Shown here piece by piece: positions 1 through 11,666 of a stretch of DNA of 64,000 bases (position 1 is the first letter of the stretch; the number at the start of each line of letters is the position of its first letter). The notes below the pieces were generated by a model, which was not told where the DNA came from, ran no database searches, and worked only from the letters and a program-made list of their open reading frames with translations. Source of the DNA: Hamiltosporidium tvaerminnensis (Eukaryota; Microsporidia; Dubosqiidae). The DNA lies in assembly GCA_022605425.2 (NCBI GenBank), contig JAKIMF020000005.1, forward strand, positions 654,501 to 718,500, in the 5' to 3' direction. A program made the translations under genes and the position numbers.

Positions 1-801
1 ATAGATAAGAAGGCTATATATCAAAGAATAACTCATATAATAAGAATATAGGTCAGTGAATGAGTATTTAATAGGCTTTCAAAATTAATCCTTTGATTTT
101 GCTAGAATAATTCGACTCTTATTTCAAATTTAAATCTAATAGTAAAGACCAATATAAAAATATTTATAGATAAACGAAGTATTGTAAAAATTTATAAAAT
201 GAAAATTCAGATGTAAAATATGCGAACAAAAGTAACAAAATCCAATTATTTGTATAAAATTTATTCAAACATCTAAATAACATCCGAGATTCATATTTAC
301 AATGCAAATGAATGATAATGGCAAAATTACAAACGAAATACAATTGCCTGGTACATAATACAAAAAGAAGTAATTAAAATCAAATTTATAAGTTTCCCCT
401 AAATAAATATTAAAATTCAAAGGAAGAACAAGTTGGGAGTAAATAAGAACTATAAAATACGGTGGATTTTGTCTATTTTTTGATGGTTAGTTTGAATTTC
501 TATTCGTTTGAAATGTGAAAAAAAAGACGACTTTAAAATACCTTAAAAATTTATCCCGAAGGTAATATTATGTGAAGAACGAATATATCACACATTAAAA
601 ACAATCTTCTGCGTAATTATTTGAAGAAATCGATAAAAACCTTATGGTTTATCTTTTTTTGTGAGATGAAAACACATAAATTTTAGGTTTTTGAATGAAA
701 ATTTATTTAAAGAAAATAAGATCTATAAAACGTTGATTACTTTTCTAAAAAGCCGCGTATAATTTTTATATTAAGAAACTCAAACTCATGGTTTAAATCA
801 T
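1..801. other. Gene-free AT-rich stretch
   Basis: No open frame of convincing length or composition is seen on either strand and no recognisable repeat. The sequence is A/T-rich with frequent stops in all frames. A decayed gene or repeat cannot be excluded. Confidence 0.5.
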
Positions 802-1110
802 ATGGATGACTATGTAAAAACCCAGATTCTGACTTTGTTCTCTCGGGCTGGAATGCTACCGCTCGAGAGATATGAAAACATAATATTAAAAAACAGGAGA
901 ACTAAGCAGCAGGCTAAATTTTTTGATATGTTATTTCACTGCCCGTATAGGAGTCTATGTAACTTATCGAGATATATCTTAACTAGAAGTTAATTTGATT
1001 CAAAATTTTAAGGCAAATAGAGATGTGGCCTAGTTTCGGAAATCAGGGTGGGTTTTGACCGGTGAACACTTGCCATTCAACAAAAATTAAGGATTTATGG
1101 GACGCTTTTT
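802..1110 (+). repeat. Degraded copy of dispersed repeat Y
   Basis: This stretch aligns, in the same order, with the better-preserved Y copy near 54.9-55.2 kb. Shared blocks include a segment reading close to agaactaagcagcaggcta (agagctaagtagcaggtta in the other copy), then a block ending in gatatatcttaactagaagtt (gaaatatatcttagctagaagttt there), then a gggacg block near 1098. A 63-codon open frame over part of it is not conserved in the other copies, so I treat the whole as non-coding repeat. It is one of the most diverged Y copies. Confidence 0.6.
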
Positions 1111-2163
1111 GCCTATTAATTATAGTCAAAATATTTTTTGAACGAAGAACTATGAAGTATAGATATCTAAATGTACAAAGAGAGTTTTCAGACATAGATA
1201 TCTATGTTAAAACTATAACGCGTTAATTTTAAGAAATTCATATAATATATGCCTTTTTAACAAATGAATTTGCATAGCGTGTGTAATTATTAGTGAGGCT
1301 CTAGTTCTTGCTTCTTCCTAAAATATATCATTGCAAAAAATCTAAAATTTAGAAGATCAAGCCACTGAGGTTATATCTCATGGATTGAAAAAAAGCTATA
1401 ATTTCGCTTTTCATGAAAACAAAAACAAATTTATGAAATAGAAACATTTTTTGTGTAAAAATTTAAGAAATTTAATGGAATTCGAAATAATCCAGAATGT
1501 TTTAATTAAGAAAAACATATGGAAGCTTGATACAAGTTGGAGTATTCATGTGATGCTAATCTATTTTCCTATATATTTTTTAACTTTATATAATATCTGG
1601 TATTTTATCTTTTTGTATTAATGAAATTTTTTCTATATTTTAATTTAAAAAATGATTACATAAAAAAAACCAAAACAAAGTTAAAAAATCAACATCAAAA
1701 AATAGGCGTGCTGTAACAACCTTTTGAGTTAATACGGTTTTATCAGTGCATTTTTCTCTAATTTAATAATTTAACAGAGTACACAATAAAATATGTGAGG
1801 AGAAGAAAAATATAACAATTTAATGGCGAAAAACTTTGGTAAGAATATATACCTAATGTGTGTATAGATGATATTGTAAAAGGCTGATGAAAGTGTCGAA
1901 AAAACCAAGCAAATTGGATAACGAAATATCAGTGCAAGTTAGCGACAATCACATCTCTTATAGTTTTTCACATTACTTAACAGCAGAATGGCAAAATAAA
2001 ATATTTAATTAGAATATAAAATAATCTTTTTTTGATTTTTCGATAATAATATAAAAAGAACGGTATTTGTTCTTATTAATTCTATATACAATTTTATCGA
2101 AAATCCTCATTTATTTCGATAATGTTATTCTTTAATAAAATTTATTTGCAAAGGTAGCAAGTT
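1111..2163. other. Intergenic region upstream of an LRR-like gene
   Basis: No gene or repeat recognised. The last 120 bases before the ATG at 2164 are very AT-rich and would hold the promoter. No C-rich start motif like that of H2B is present. Confidence 0.4.
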
Positions 2164-4524
2164 ATGATGTGTGAAGCAATCTTAAAGTCAATTAATATAA
2201 AAACAAATTTCACATTTTGGGCTTTATATATTCTTTCAATATCTAAAGTAATATTAACACAAAAGACAATCGCTTTACATTTTTATGAAGCAGAAGAAAT
2301 CCAATTAACAAAGAATGGAACGAAGAATTGCGATTATTTTGATGAGAGTTTCCATTTTGACGATCAAAAACCCATTCTTTATAGTTTGGATTCAAATAGT
2401 AAAGTTTTACAAGTATTTATAATTAATTTGGAAACTTTCTTCTTGAATTTTTCTAATGACGAGGAAATACAAGAAAACCAGCAACATAACATGCATATAA
2501 ATATAAATCTAGTGAGTTATAAGGAATTTTTATATTTTTATAATATAGTAATGTGTTTTCCATTTTTAATTGGAAATGTGAACGAAAACAGATATCAGCT
2601 TATGCTTAAAATTTGTGATATTCTTAAGATTAAAACCAATAAGCGTTTTGAAGAATTTATTCGTTTGTTGCTAGTTTCTCTGATATTTAATCCAGAAGTA
2701 ACAAACAAATGGAAATTCACATCTACTTCAAAAAATTATCAATCTTCTAGTATTGTATCTAAAAATATTATTGTAGAATATTTTAAAATGCATTTTATTC
2801 CAGAAAAAACACAAAAAAAGATAAAAGATATTTCCCGTGCTTTATATTTAACTGATGGTTTTTCCTTTGATTTTATAAAGTTGACCAATGATTTTCTCTA
2901 TCTCGATGACGAAATTATAAATGAAGTTTTAGAAAAAGTTAAAAAATCAAATGATAATCTAAAAATATTTGATTTTATATTTTGCATTCATAAATTTAAT
3001 TGCATATTTTTGAGTGGGATATCTTATGCCGATGAATATTATCAGTTATTTAATTTGTCGCTATTTAAAAATCTTAATGAAATATTTATAAATCGATGTC
3101 AAAATGCAGATGTATTAATTCAAAAAATTTATAATTCATGTGGTTCGAGATGTATTAAAACCTTAAATATTATTCGCTCGGATTTTACAATGAAATATGA
3201 AATTCCATGGTTAAGAAAGCTTGACTTTAAGGCTGTAAATTATATTGTTGAAAATGATGGCCATATAGCCATTTTCTACAACTCAGATGCCAGTCCACTG
3301 GTTCAAAATATTTTTTCAAGATTTATAGATGAAATATACGAAGAAAACAAATCAAACATTTTTGTGCGCACAGGTGAATTATCTTGTTATGATCAAGATA
3401 AAAAGTTTTTCGTTCAGTTTTATCAAGAAAGAAGTAAATTAGAAAATTTTACAAACACAAAATCCCCAATTTAAACATATATCTACACTGAATTAATCAA
3501 TGATTTTTTATCATTCAATTTCTACATTATTAATTTTTCTGAATTAAAGAATATAAAGATTCATCTTTCAAATACCTGTATTAAGGATTTCAACATATGT
3601 GAATCCGAAATACTAAACAATATAACTAAAATGACCATTGTCGATTCTACATTTGATGCTATTTTTTTGTCGAAAATTCTAATGCTGGTTTCTTTGAAAT
3701 ATGTTGTTTTTATGAAATGTATAGTTACATTCCATAAAAACGAAGTCGTTTTTAATGTAAACAAAAAAATTGAAAAGCTTTATCTCGGAAATTCTTCGGT
3801 GGATGACCAGTATCATTATGTTAAATTTATAAATCATATTCTCAATTTGAAAATCCTAGATATTAATATTTATAGTAGTTCTAGAAATTCAAATATTTTT
3901 TCAATAAAGACAGATACTATTAATATAAAATTATTCCATCTGAGGTCATTGAAATATTCTGCTACTTCTTTTTCTGATTATGCAGAGCCGATTTTCCCAA
4001 AACTTCCATATATTTTACAGATTGAACTTGGATCTAACTTTCCTAAAGGTACACTTCATAGGATATTTTATCAGAATTATTTTGGTAGTCTAAAAAGATT
4101 AAATTTTGATGGGGCTCACCTAGGAAAAGAAGATGAATTTGCATTCGGAAACTATATAAATCTTCTTTCATTGTGTTTCTCTGGATATTCTAAATGCTCG
4201 GAAATAAAATTTTCGGAACTTTTCAATTTAAATAAAATATATTCATTGCAGGAATTAAAACTTCCTGATATTGAAATTACTTGTTTGGATTTGCAATTTC
4301 TTTCAAAACTAAATTGCTTGAAAAGGATTTATATTTATAGTTTAGCGTCACAAGCCCATATTATAAATTTCTTTAAATTGTTATTGTTTGTCCAAGAAAT
4401 TGAAATTAAAAAATTAACGGTTTACGGGAATGAAATATATGAACAATTTGGTACAAAACCTGTAAAATTGATGTGGATGAATAATTATGCGAATCTAAAA
4501 TATTTGAGCAGATGTGTTGAATAA
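2164..4524 (+). pseudogene. LRR-like secreted family protein interrupted by one in-frame stop
   Basis: The reading frame from the ATG at 2164 to the TAA at 4522-4524 is open for 787 codons except for a single TAA at 3472-3474. The part before the stop (436 residues) and the part after it are in the same frame and both align end to end with the intact paralogues at 28.5-30.8 kb and 38.4-40.8 kb (776 and 772 residues). The N-terminus has a hydrophobic segment, then the family motif ALHFYE (IAIHFYE in the paralogues), then a conserved helical block (FYNIVMCFPF through EEFIRLLLVSLIFN). The second half is LRR-like, with repeated beta-strand-type LKxLxI segments. In the 38.4 kb paralogue the aligned codon is Glu (GAA), so one G-to-T change explains the stop. 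It is either a young pseudogene, a gene producing a truncated secreted N-terminal protein, or a sequencing error. Molecular function is unknown. Confidence 0.75.
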
Positions 4525-4900
4525 AGGTTTAAATTTTTAAAACTATTAATCTCTTTTATTTTTGCACACAATAGATTTTTCTTTCAGTTCAAATTATAAA
4601 TTTCATAAAACTTTTTTTGATTCATTATAATGTTACTCGATGATACAAAAGTAAGTCATTTTTGTGTCGGTTTTTAATTAATATTTTTTATGATTTGAAT
4701 AATAGTTATTATTTCCAGCACAATTTCTGCTACCAAAACTTCATTTTACAAGTAAACAATTTATGAAATCCTGCTTATTGATATTCATTAAGTAGAAATA
4801 AAATACATCTATGTCTTGATTTCTGAATATATATCACCCCCTATTATCAAAAATTTGTGTCAAATTGTCTTAATTCTTGAATTAGAATCTTATTCCCATT
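4525..4900. other. Intergenic AT-rich stretch
   Basis: No gene or repeat recognised between the LRR-like gene and the GC-richer patch that follows. Confidence 0.4.
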
Positions 4901-5050
4901 CATTCATCCTTGGCACTACAGCCATGCACAAGCCTTTTCCTCCCTAAGTAATGCCGCCCACCATCCCTTTTAGGGGGATTGTTTACCTGTTTTGGGTTTG
5001 GTAAAAAGGTGGGATTAAAGAGGGGGTTGTTAGGCTTAAGCCCAAATTCT
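4901..5050 (-). mobile_element. GC-richer patch resembling the 3' end of an arthropod-type LINE
   Basis: Base composition changes sharply here. The patch opens with a short attc repeat followed by ttggcactacagcc and a run of C/T-rich words. This layout (microsatellite, then GGC-xCTACA-GCC) looks like the reverse complement of the 3' terminus of LINEs common in arthropod genomes, and it parallels the LINE relic ending in a TAAG microsatellite at 61.97 kb. The family assignment is from memory of such repeats and is tentative. The 66-codon frame at 4979-5179 has no recognisable product. Confidence 0.3.
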
Positions 5051-5324
5051 ATTTTAAAATCAATAATTATAAACGTCATTTATCGTTTTTTTCATGATAT
5101 GATATATTCTAAACTCTCGATTAAAACCGAACTTAACAAAGGGTTTCTATCTTTAATACCTTATATTCAAGTCCTTTAACTAATACGATTCTCTCTTCTA
5201 AATTTAAATATTCGTATAAATTCTATTTTTTATTTATAAATTTGATTTAAACTTTCTATCTCTATAATATATTTTTCCCACAATTTCGGTAACTTATCTT
5301 AAACCAAAAATGTATCTTATTTCT

Positions 5325-6580
5325 TTTCGTTCTTCCGAGGTGGTTATGTCATCTAAATAAGAGGTAAAATTTTTTTGTATTTTCAGTTCCAACACCATCT
5401 TCCTTATTATTACTTACTTTAAATGAGGTTTAAGTTGTTAATGATTCTCTTTCGTTCAATAAACTTAATATAGTTCTCTCCCAACCCTCTTCGGCATGCT
5501 TCTAGAATCAAGTCCTTTTGGCAATTAAAAGAAATTGTTTCCACTCTGATTGAGTATTATAGATTAGATAATTTCCTTTACATTAATGTTATTTGTGGTC
5601 TTTAAACAAACTTCTTACGATATTTTGTTACAATACCCGTCCTAGGTTATCCCATAAGAAATTTACTCTACCTTACATTTATAAATAAGACCAAAGTTAT
5701 TTAAAATAGCCATGCTTTCTATGTTTTTAGCTTCAACTATTTGAAGTATAGCTTGAGAAGTGATTCAACCTCTACGAGGGTGAAAATACTCGGTCTTTTG
5801 TCTAAATTTAACACGTCAGATCTATTGTTCTAAACCTGACATCAGTTTTTGTTTGGTACCTACTCAATCTCTGCATAGTCGATATTAAGAATTTATTGGA
5901 GAGAGTGGCTCCTAATTCGTTTTGTAAGGCTATAAACAATATGTATTTGTACTAGTAAATGTATGTTGTCATCCCAGTTCATTTTTTCTTCCAGTATAGT
6001 CATAACCAAGCATTTAGTACTTCTTGCCAAATGGTCTACTGTTTTTTTAGGTGTATTTTTGTGTTGATACATGCCATATGGTCATCAGAATACATTTCTA
6101 TTCTGAAAATAGAAGAACACTGCCTCATCACGTGGTCTTACACCACTTTTCTGAAATCATCCTAAGAAGTTTTCTAAACTTACCAGCTCGGGATTTTTAG
6201 CCTTAAATGCTTTAATCGTAGTTTTCGGTTTTTGATTTCGTTATATAAATTAGCTAGTTGATCTTCTCTAATTTCTTAACCGTAACTTCTTCTTCAAACC
6301 CGTATTTTAGTTTTAAAAGTTTATTTTAGTACAAGGTGAGTTTTGTTATTGCTCTCAACGTTTCAGATTTCTGCTTTTTTAGCCGATGTAGTTTAAAATT
6401 TTTCCAGACAATACAAGGGTTTCAAAATCATATGTTTCGTTTTTGAACTAAACACTATTTAAACCTCTTACATGTTTATTAAAGGAAGGTATAGGCTTTA
6501 TTAACATTCTGGGAGCAGATTTATTTTATTCTTTACTAAACTACTCGTTGATGCGTATTAGTATCGGTTATCCTAGTATG
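5325..6580 (-). mobile_element. Decayed relic of the R2/R4-like LINE (relic 1)
   Basis: Reading the minus strand, this stretch follows, in order, the C-terminal third of the intact LINE at 11.7-15.5 kb. Recognisable blocks include the ctctcccaaccctcttcggcat segment (ESWERAS region), the tcaactatttgaag segment (QIVE region), the endonuclease region, and the block around tttttccagacaatacaag (CLEKSK region). Many indels and stops interrupt every frame, so it is old. The 5' part of the element is missing, and a second relic begins immediately after. Confidence 0.75.
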
Positions 6581-7545
6581 GTTCCATCGTTTAAAATAAA
6601 AAGTATCTTATTTACAAAGCTTATTTAAATCATCCATCCTCGACGCTCGTCTTTCTTAAAAAGCTTTGGTTATTTATGCGTAGCGGCTTATTTAAAAACA
6701 CACTACGACGTCTCTCCCAACTCCCTTTGGCATTTGTTCCTGACTCAAGTTTCTTTGTTGATCAGAATAAATTATTTTGAATGTTTTTTTGTGTCCTATG
6801 AACTTGAGTTGATGGCATAAATATGGGTATCTGAAGTTTTTTGGTGGGATATATTGTAGTACTTCGTCATGATAGCGACCCTGGGCATAATTATGGATTT
6901 TTACAATGCTAATTTAAAAAAAACATAATTATTTCATCTTAGAGTCATGATTCTTCGAGTTTTCAGTTTCAACTTTTGCAGTGAATCTCGTAAAGTAATT
7001 ATTTTTTTAAAAGCGTATCCATATTTATATTCCTATCTAAAATTCTTTCGGCATATTTTGCTAATTTCGAAAATAGTTTTTATCCCTGTGTCCAGTCTTA
7101 ATCAACATATTCATTTTCAAGACATAAATTCGTATCTATTTAGAAGAATTTGGTTTATGCATCTAAAGACTTAATTATATCGCTCTGTGTAGTTCTGCCT
7201 GTGTATTTTCACAAATAAATTGCTAAATGATCCGATGTCTTAACAGATTGATCACTGTTTGAAACTTTCATTCTGAACCCCTCAGAAAATATCTCTATTC
7301 TGGATATAGCAGAAAACTGCTTTATCGCATGGTCACATATTCTTCCTTAGCCATTTTGAAATCACCTGACACATAAAAGCACTTTTTTTCTTGTCCGTTG
7401 CATTAATGTGGTTTCCACTTTTCAATTTCGTTTTATAATTTTACAAGTTGCAGCTCTCATAAATTATTTTTGAATAGATCTTCTTCAAACCTATATCCAT
7501 ATAGTTTTATGAAAACTTTTGGCTAGAGTTAGATACTCCATTGGA
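6580..7545 (-). mobile_element. Decayed relic of the R2/R4-like LINE (relic 2)
   Basis: A second pass through the same LINE segment starts at about 6580, at the region corresponding to gtggttcctccttg in the intact copy. It continues through gtctctcccaactccctttggcat, the REL endonuclease region, the HSVQEIL region, the tatcgctctgtgtagt block and the atattctggatatagcagaa block. It is as decayed as relic 1 and lies in the same orientation directly beside it. A tandem arrangement of two 5'-truncated copies is the simplest reading. A Y-repeat fragment abuts its 5' end. Confidence 0.75.
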
Positions 7546-7547
7546 AC

Positions 7548-7630
7548 TATCGCTTGCAATAAGTGTGTAGAATTGGTGTAAAATCATTGTTTTCATTTTA
7601 ATAGAATATAAACAACATTAGATCTACAGG
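7548..7630 (+). repeat. Fragment of dispersed repeat Y
   Basis: The segment starting gcttgcaataagtgtgtaga matches gcttcgcaatgagtgtgtga of the Y copy at 54.66 kb. The similarity continues through an attggtgtaaaatcattgttt block and then fades after about 80 bases. Confidence 0.5.
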
Positions 7631-7639
7631 CTTATCCTC

Positions 7640-10427
7640 TATAATCCGAGTTAAACAGATTAAAAGAGGAATGATAATTATTTAAAGCAAGAAACGTCAT
7701 ATCAAGGTACCTTAATATATTTAAAACCTTTCATTTTATAAATTAAACCTTAATACTTTCTAAAAATGTTTTCTCTGCTTGAGTCAAAATTTTTTAATTC
7801 GAGATTAAATGTTATTTTAAGATATTTTCCTCTATATATTTTTTTTCGATTTACCACATTCTCTCATAATCAGCTTGATTTATATGTTTTCATCGAATCA
7901 TCGCTGGTAATTTTACCATCCAAAAACAAAGAATCTGAAATGTCGCATATCTATTAATTTGCAACTTTGTCTATTTGCTAGATATTTTAAACTATTTATA
8001 GAAAAAATGTACCGTTTTTTCTTATACAACACACCTTATGTTTTTTTCCAGCCCTAATCTGTATTTATATGGATATCATTCTAGTATTTGAACCAAGGAA
8101 ACAATTTAGCATTCTTTCTGTGTACAATCACCGAATATATGGCTATAATCTCGCAGAATTTTGTAGCAATACCATCACAAGGCACAACACATTGAAAACT
8201 TAGATTCATATTTATCAAAAAAGCATAGGCGTCCAAAATCAAGTCATAGTTACTTTATTATTGTTATCCTTAATTCGAGGTATATTGTATGAGATAAGTG
8301 ATACGAACTTCAATAATTAAAAAATCCTTTATTTTCTTTTAAGAAAAAATCCATCGGGGCTACTATAAATAATTTCAGCATTTTTTTCTATCCATATATT
8401 TAAATTTATTCTTGCACTTTAATTTAAAAAATTATTAAATAAATTGGCTCCTCTTTTGTTTTAAAGACGCAAATACTGTTTGATATATTTAGAAGAAAAA
8501 TACAGGCTAAAAATACATCAATCCAATATCTAATATAATCATATTTGTATATTTTCTTCGGAAAGCTCGAACCAATTCTCTAAATTTCCAATTAAAGTTT
8601 AATCCCATCATAATTTTAAAATATACAAAATAAGCTTTCACTAAAAAACAGATACCATTCCAACCTAGTTTTTATTATATATTATAAGATAAATCATTAT
8701 ACAAACATGTTGCAATAATTAATTCAAATCCAGAGTACGTTTTATATGACTGTAAAATTCTTGGAATCATTTCATTTATCTTTTATTTTATTTTCTGATT
8801 TAATTTTGACAAAATTGTTTTCTAAAAAAAACTCCTTTAATCTCTTATTTTATTAGAAGAATTCTAAGCAATAAATAAAAAATAATTCACAAATTCAAAA
8901 GATTATGAAATAAAATAATTATTCCGACTTTTTGAAGTCTCAAATCAAAATGAGAATTAAATAAATTATTTTCAAAATAATACCAAAAATAAAAGGTACC
9001 AAAGTATAAACATTGCTAAACAAATAAATTGTAGGTCCTTTTTAAAATATTAAAATCAAAATTTAACTTTTTTTTAAAAATATTTGATTTCAAACTATAA
9101 AATTTCAATTTTTTATTCCGATTGATCGACCATCAAAATTTAAATATTTTCAAAAAATAAGAAAATGTCAGATACAAATTCCGAAGGACTATTAAACATA
9201 TAATAGAACGGTTAGTAAAGTATAGGCGACTAGATGTATAAAATACTTCGATATAACAAAACGATAAATAATATTGAAGGGTATTGTCTCAGAATTCTAT
9301 TTCTTTAAAATAAATTTAAATTCAAGTCTTAGAAAAAAAATTAGGAATCACTTTGTTCAATACATTCTCTTAAATTAGAGTGCAGTAACAAATTTAAATA
9401 GAGAGGATAGAAAAAATATTAAAATTCTTAATAATAAATCCGATTTAACTATTTTATACAACAAAATAAATTTAAGAACTTTATTGAGTCGTAATCATTA
9501 TCTCGAGGCAATCTACATCGAATCAAAGAAAAAAAGAAAGTACTAACGATGACTTTTTTAGGCAATTCTACATAATTCCTTTATAAATTAAATCTAATCC
9601 TTCAATATGCTATAACCCGAGAAAGTATTGTTATAAGACATATCATATTTAATCCATTATTGGTCTAGTACCCGTAAAAAGAGTTATTAATCTACATAAG
9701 CAATAGAAAAGTAGTTATTTTCTTATTATTTAAAGAAAATGAAAAAATATAACAAAAAAGTCTCTTTACCCACCAAAAATATGCTGCTAAATACTATAAC
9801 GATTCTAGAATGTAATTAAACCCCAAGAATTTTCTTAAAAAAACACCGTAAAATGAGTGTATCTACAAAAAAGCACCAGAATTATTTATTTTTATTATCA
9901 GATAGAATAACAGAAATAAAGTATTAATACAAAATACCAATAATAAATTAAGAATGCTTTGAAAGCAAAGAGTATTGAACATAATCCATAAATAATACCT
10001 TTGTGCAATACCAATTTAGTATTAAAGCATTTTTTATTCCTCATTTACTTCTAATTTAATTATTTAAATAAAATAAAGAATTCTTCTTTTCCATAATTTA
10101 AATATTGATAAATATGAGTTTTGCTTTCTACACATTTTTAAATTAAAAAATAAATTTTATTTTCTATAATTTAAATAATGATTATAAAAATATTTTTTGT
10201 TCAAATATTAAAAAAAAATTCTTAAAAAAACTTGAGATAAAAATATTATGAATTGGTAGAAAATGAAAAAATAAATGAGTTTATCTCAATAGAGGAAAGA
10301 ATTAAACAACCTTTAACTATTAAGAAATCCTTTTTTATATTACTATTATATCTTTAATATTTTGTATTTTCTATAATTTTCTAGTTTTTTTAAAAATATT
10401 TAATTCGATAATATATTTTATAAAAAA
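7640..10427. other. Long AT-rich region without recognisable genes
   Basis: Nothing beyond short, low-complexity open frames is visible in 2.8 kb. The composition becomes almost pure A/T from about 8.8 kb onward. Decayed repeats may be present but I could not match them to other parts of the window. Confidence 0.4.
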
Positions 10428-10516
10428 TTTAATAAAATTCTGGGTTAAAATATTTTTACCATTTTTTTATGTTTTCTTCTACCTCTTTAACCACTTTTGT
10501 CTCTTCTTCCAAATCC
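10428..10516 (-). mobile_element. Very short 5'-truncated LINE copy (3' terminus only)
   Basis: About 89 bases match the last coding codons and 3' UTR of the intact LINE almost perfectly (tttaataaaattctgggtt through the tctcttcttccaaatcc segment), then similarity stops abruptly at 10516. The flanks share an A/T word close to aaaatttaata on both sides, compatible with a target-site duplication overlapping the element's tail. Abortive target-primed reverse transcription explains such stubs. Confidence 0.8.
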
Positions 10517-10753
10517 TAAAATTTAATACAATATATATTTTCATAAAATATTTAAAATTTCATAAAAAATATGCAATTAGTTGTAATTTATGTATTTTTC
10601 TTAGCTATTTGCAGATAGATTCTAATATAAATAAATTCTAAAACTAAGAATCCTATTTATAATTTAAAATATTTGTATTAAATTCATTTTATTTTTTTAC
10701 TTTTTTTTTAAAAAAAAACCTAAAATTTCCCTCTTTTTTTCCCTCCAAATTTT

Positions 10754-10784
10754 CTATAAATAAATAAAAATGTAGCCCCCAATA
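10754..10784 (+). promoter_or_regulatory. TATA-like box and C-rich start motif of H2B
   Basis: A ctataaataaataaa word (10754-10768) precedes five consecutive C residues at 10776-10780, which end four bases before the ATG. A C-run is conspicuous in this AT-rich DNA. Microsporidian genes with high expression are known to carry a CCC-type motif just upstream of the start codon, giving very short 5' UTRs. I did not find an equally clear motif before the other genes here. Confidence 0.6.
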
Positions 10785-11195
10785 ATGAAAAAAACCGTAG
10801 CAGAGAAAAGACCAGCAACAAAAGCACCAGCAAAATCAGTTTCTCACGATTCTCAAGGAGCAGCTGAACCTAAGAAAAAGAAGAGAGGACACAAGACAGA
10901 TTATCATGGTGTAATCTTTAGAAGTTCTGTAAAAAGAATATCTAAAGTTTTATATGCTGAACCACCACAGATTAGTTCAAGTGCACTCGAATGTTTTTCA
11001 TGTATTGCATTGGATATTGTTGAAAGTATCAGTGACTGTGCCGCTGGATTAGCTAAAAAAGTCAACAAACAAACAGTCGGTGCTGATGATATCATAGCTG
11101 CCTTTGATATTTGTTATCGAGGTGAATTGGCACAACAGACTCTCGTCGAAGTTAAGGAATTAGTAGCTAAAAGTCAAATGAAAGTTGCTAAGTAA
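10785..11195 (+). CDS. H2B: Histone H2B
   Basis: A 136-residue basic protein with a lysine/alanine-rich tail (residues 1-40) followed by the histone fold. The segments FRSSVKRISKVLY, SSSALECFSCIALDIVESI and ADDIIAAFDICYRGELAQQ line up with helices alpha-1 to alpha-3 of H2B, and GELA is the H2B hallmark. It packages DNA as the H2A partner in the nucleosome. The fold is strongly diverged: the usual YxxYIYKVLKQVHPDTG region is altered to KVLYAEPPQISSS, and the C-terminal AVTKYTSSK helix is replaced by a lysine-rich end. This degree of change is typical of microsporidian histones. The start is fixed by the C-rich motif just upstream. AATAAA overlaps the region right after the stop and could act in 3' processing. 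No paralogue or H2A partner is in the window. Confidence 0.92.
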   Translation: MKKTVAEKRPATKAPAKSVSHDSQGAAEPKKKKRGHKTDYHGVIFRSSVKRISKVLYAEPPQISSSALECFSCIALDIVESISDCAAGLAKKVNKQTVGADDIIAAFDICYRGELAQQTLVEVKELVAKSQMKVAK

Positions 11196-11651
11196 ATAAA
11201 GAAAAAGTAGTTGGTTGTTTAAATTGTTATGTTGTATTATTTGTTTGGTTTTAAAATTAATTTAATTTTCCTTTTTTATAAGTCCATAATTTCCATTCCT
11301 TTCATTTCTATAAATCTATTACTTTTTTATTTATTAAATTTTCAAATGTTTTTGAGGAGGAGAGAATTTTATTTAAATTGATTTTTTATGTGAAAATTAT
11401 TTTAAATAAATATTTTTATTTTTTCAGGGGAATTTTTTAATAATTTTATCGCATTTCTATATATGTTTTTATTAAATATTTTTAAAATATTAAATGGGAT
11501 TAAATTAGAAATTTTTATAGATTTAAATTATAACAAGCTTTAAAATCCATTTTTATTTCTTTTTAATTCTCTTCTTTTATTTGGGCAAATATGTTAAAGT
11601 AATTATAATGGGTTTACAGGTATTTTAATACCTTTTTTTCAACAACCGTGC
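11196..11651. other. Spacer between H2B and the LINE insertion
   Basis: An AT-rich intergenic stretch with no gene visible. Its right part is the pre-insertion flank of the full-length LINE. Confidence 0.5.
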
Positions 11652-11666
11652 TGAAATAATAAAAAT
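11652..11666. repeat. Target-site duplication of the full-length LINE (3' side)
   Basis: The word ctgaaataataaaaa occurs here and again, identically, at 15486-15500, exactly bracketing the element. This 15-bp direct repeat is the footprint of retrotransposition. Confidence 0.85.

Noticed and set aside
802-993. 63-codon open frame near the left end
   Set aside because: Lies in a Y repeat remnant; the other Y copies have no matching frame.
6947-7174. 75-codon frame and its neighbours in 5.9-8.0 kb
   Set aside because: They fall on the antisense strand of decayed LINE relics or in AT-rich spacer and match no protein.
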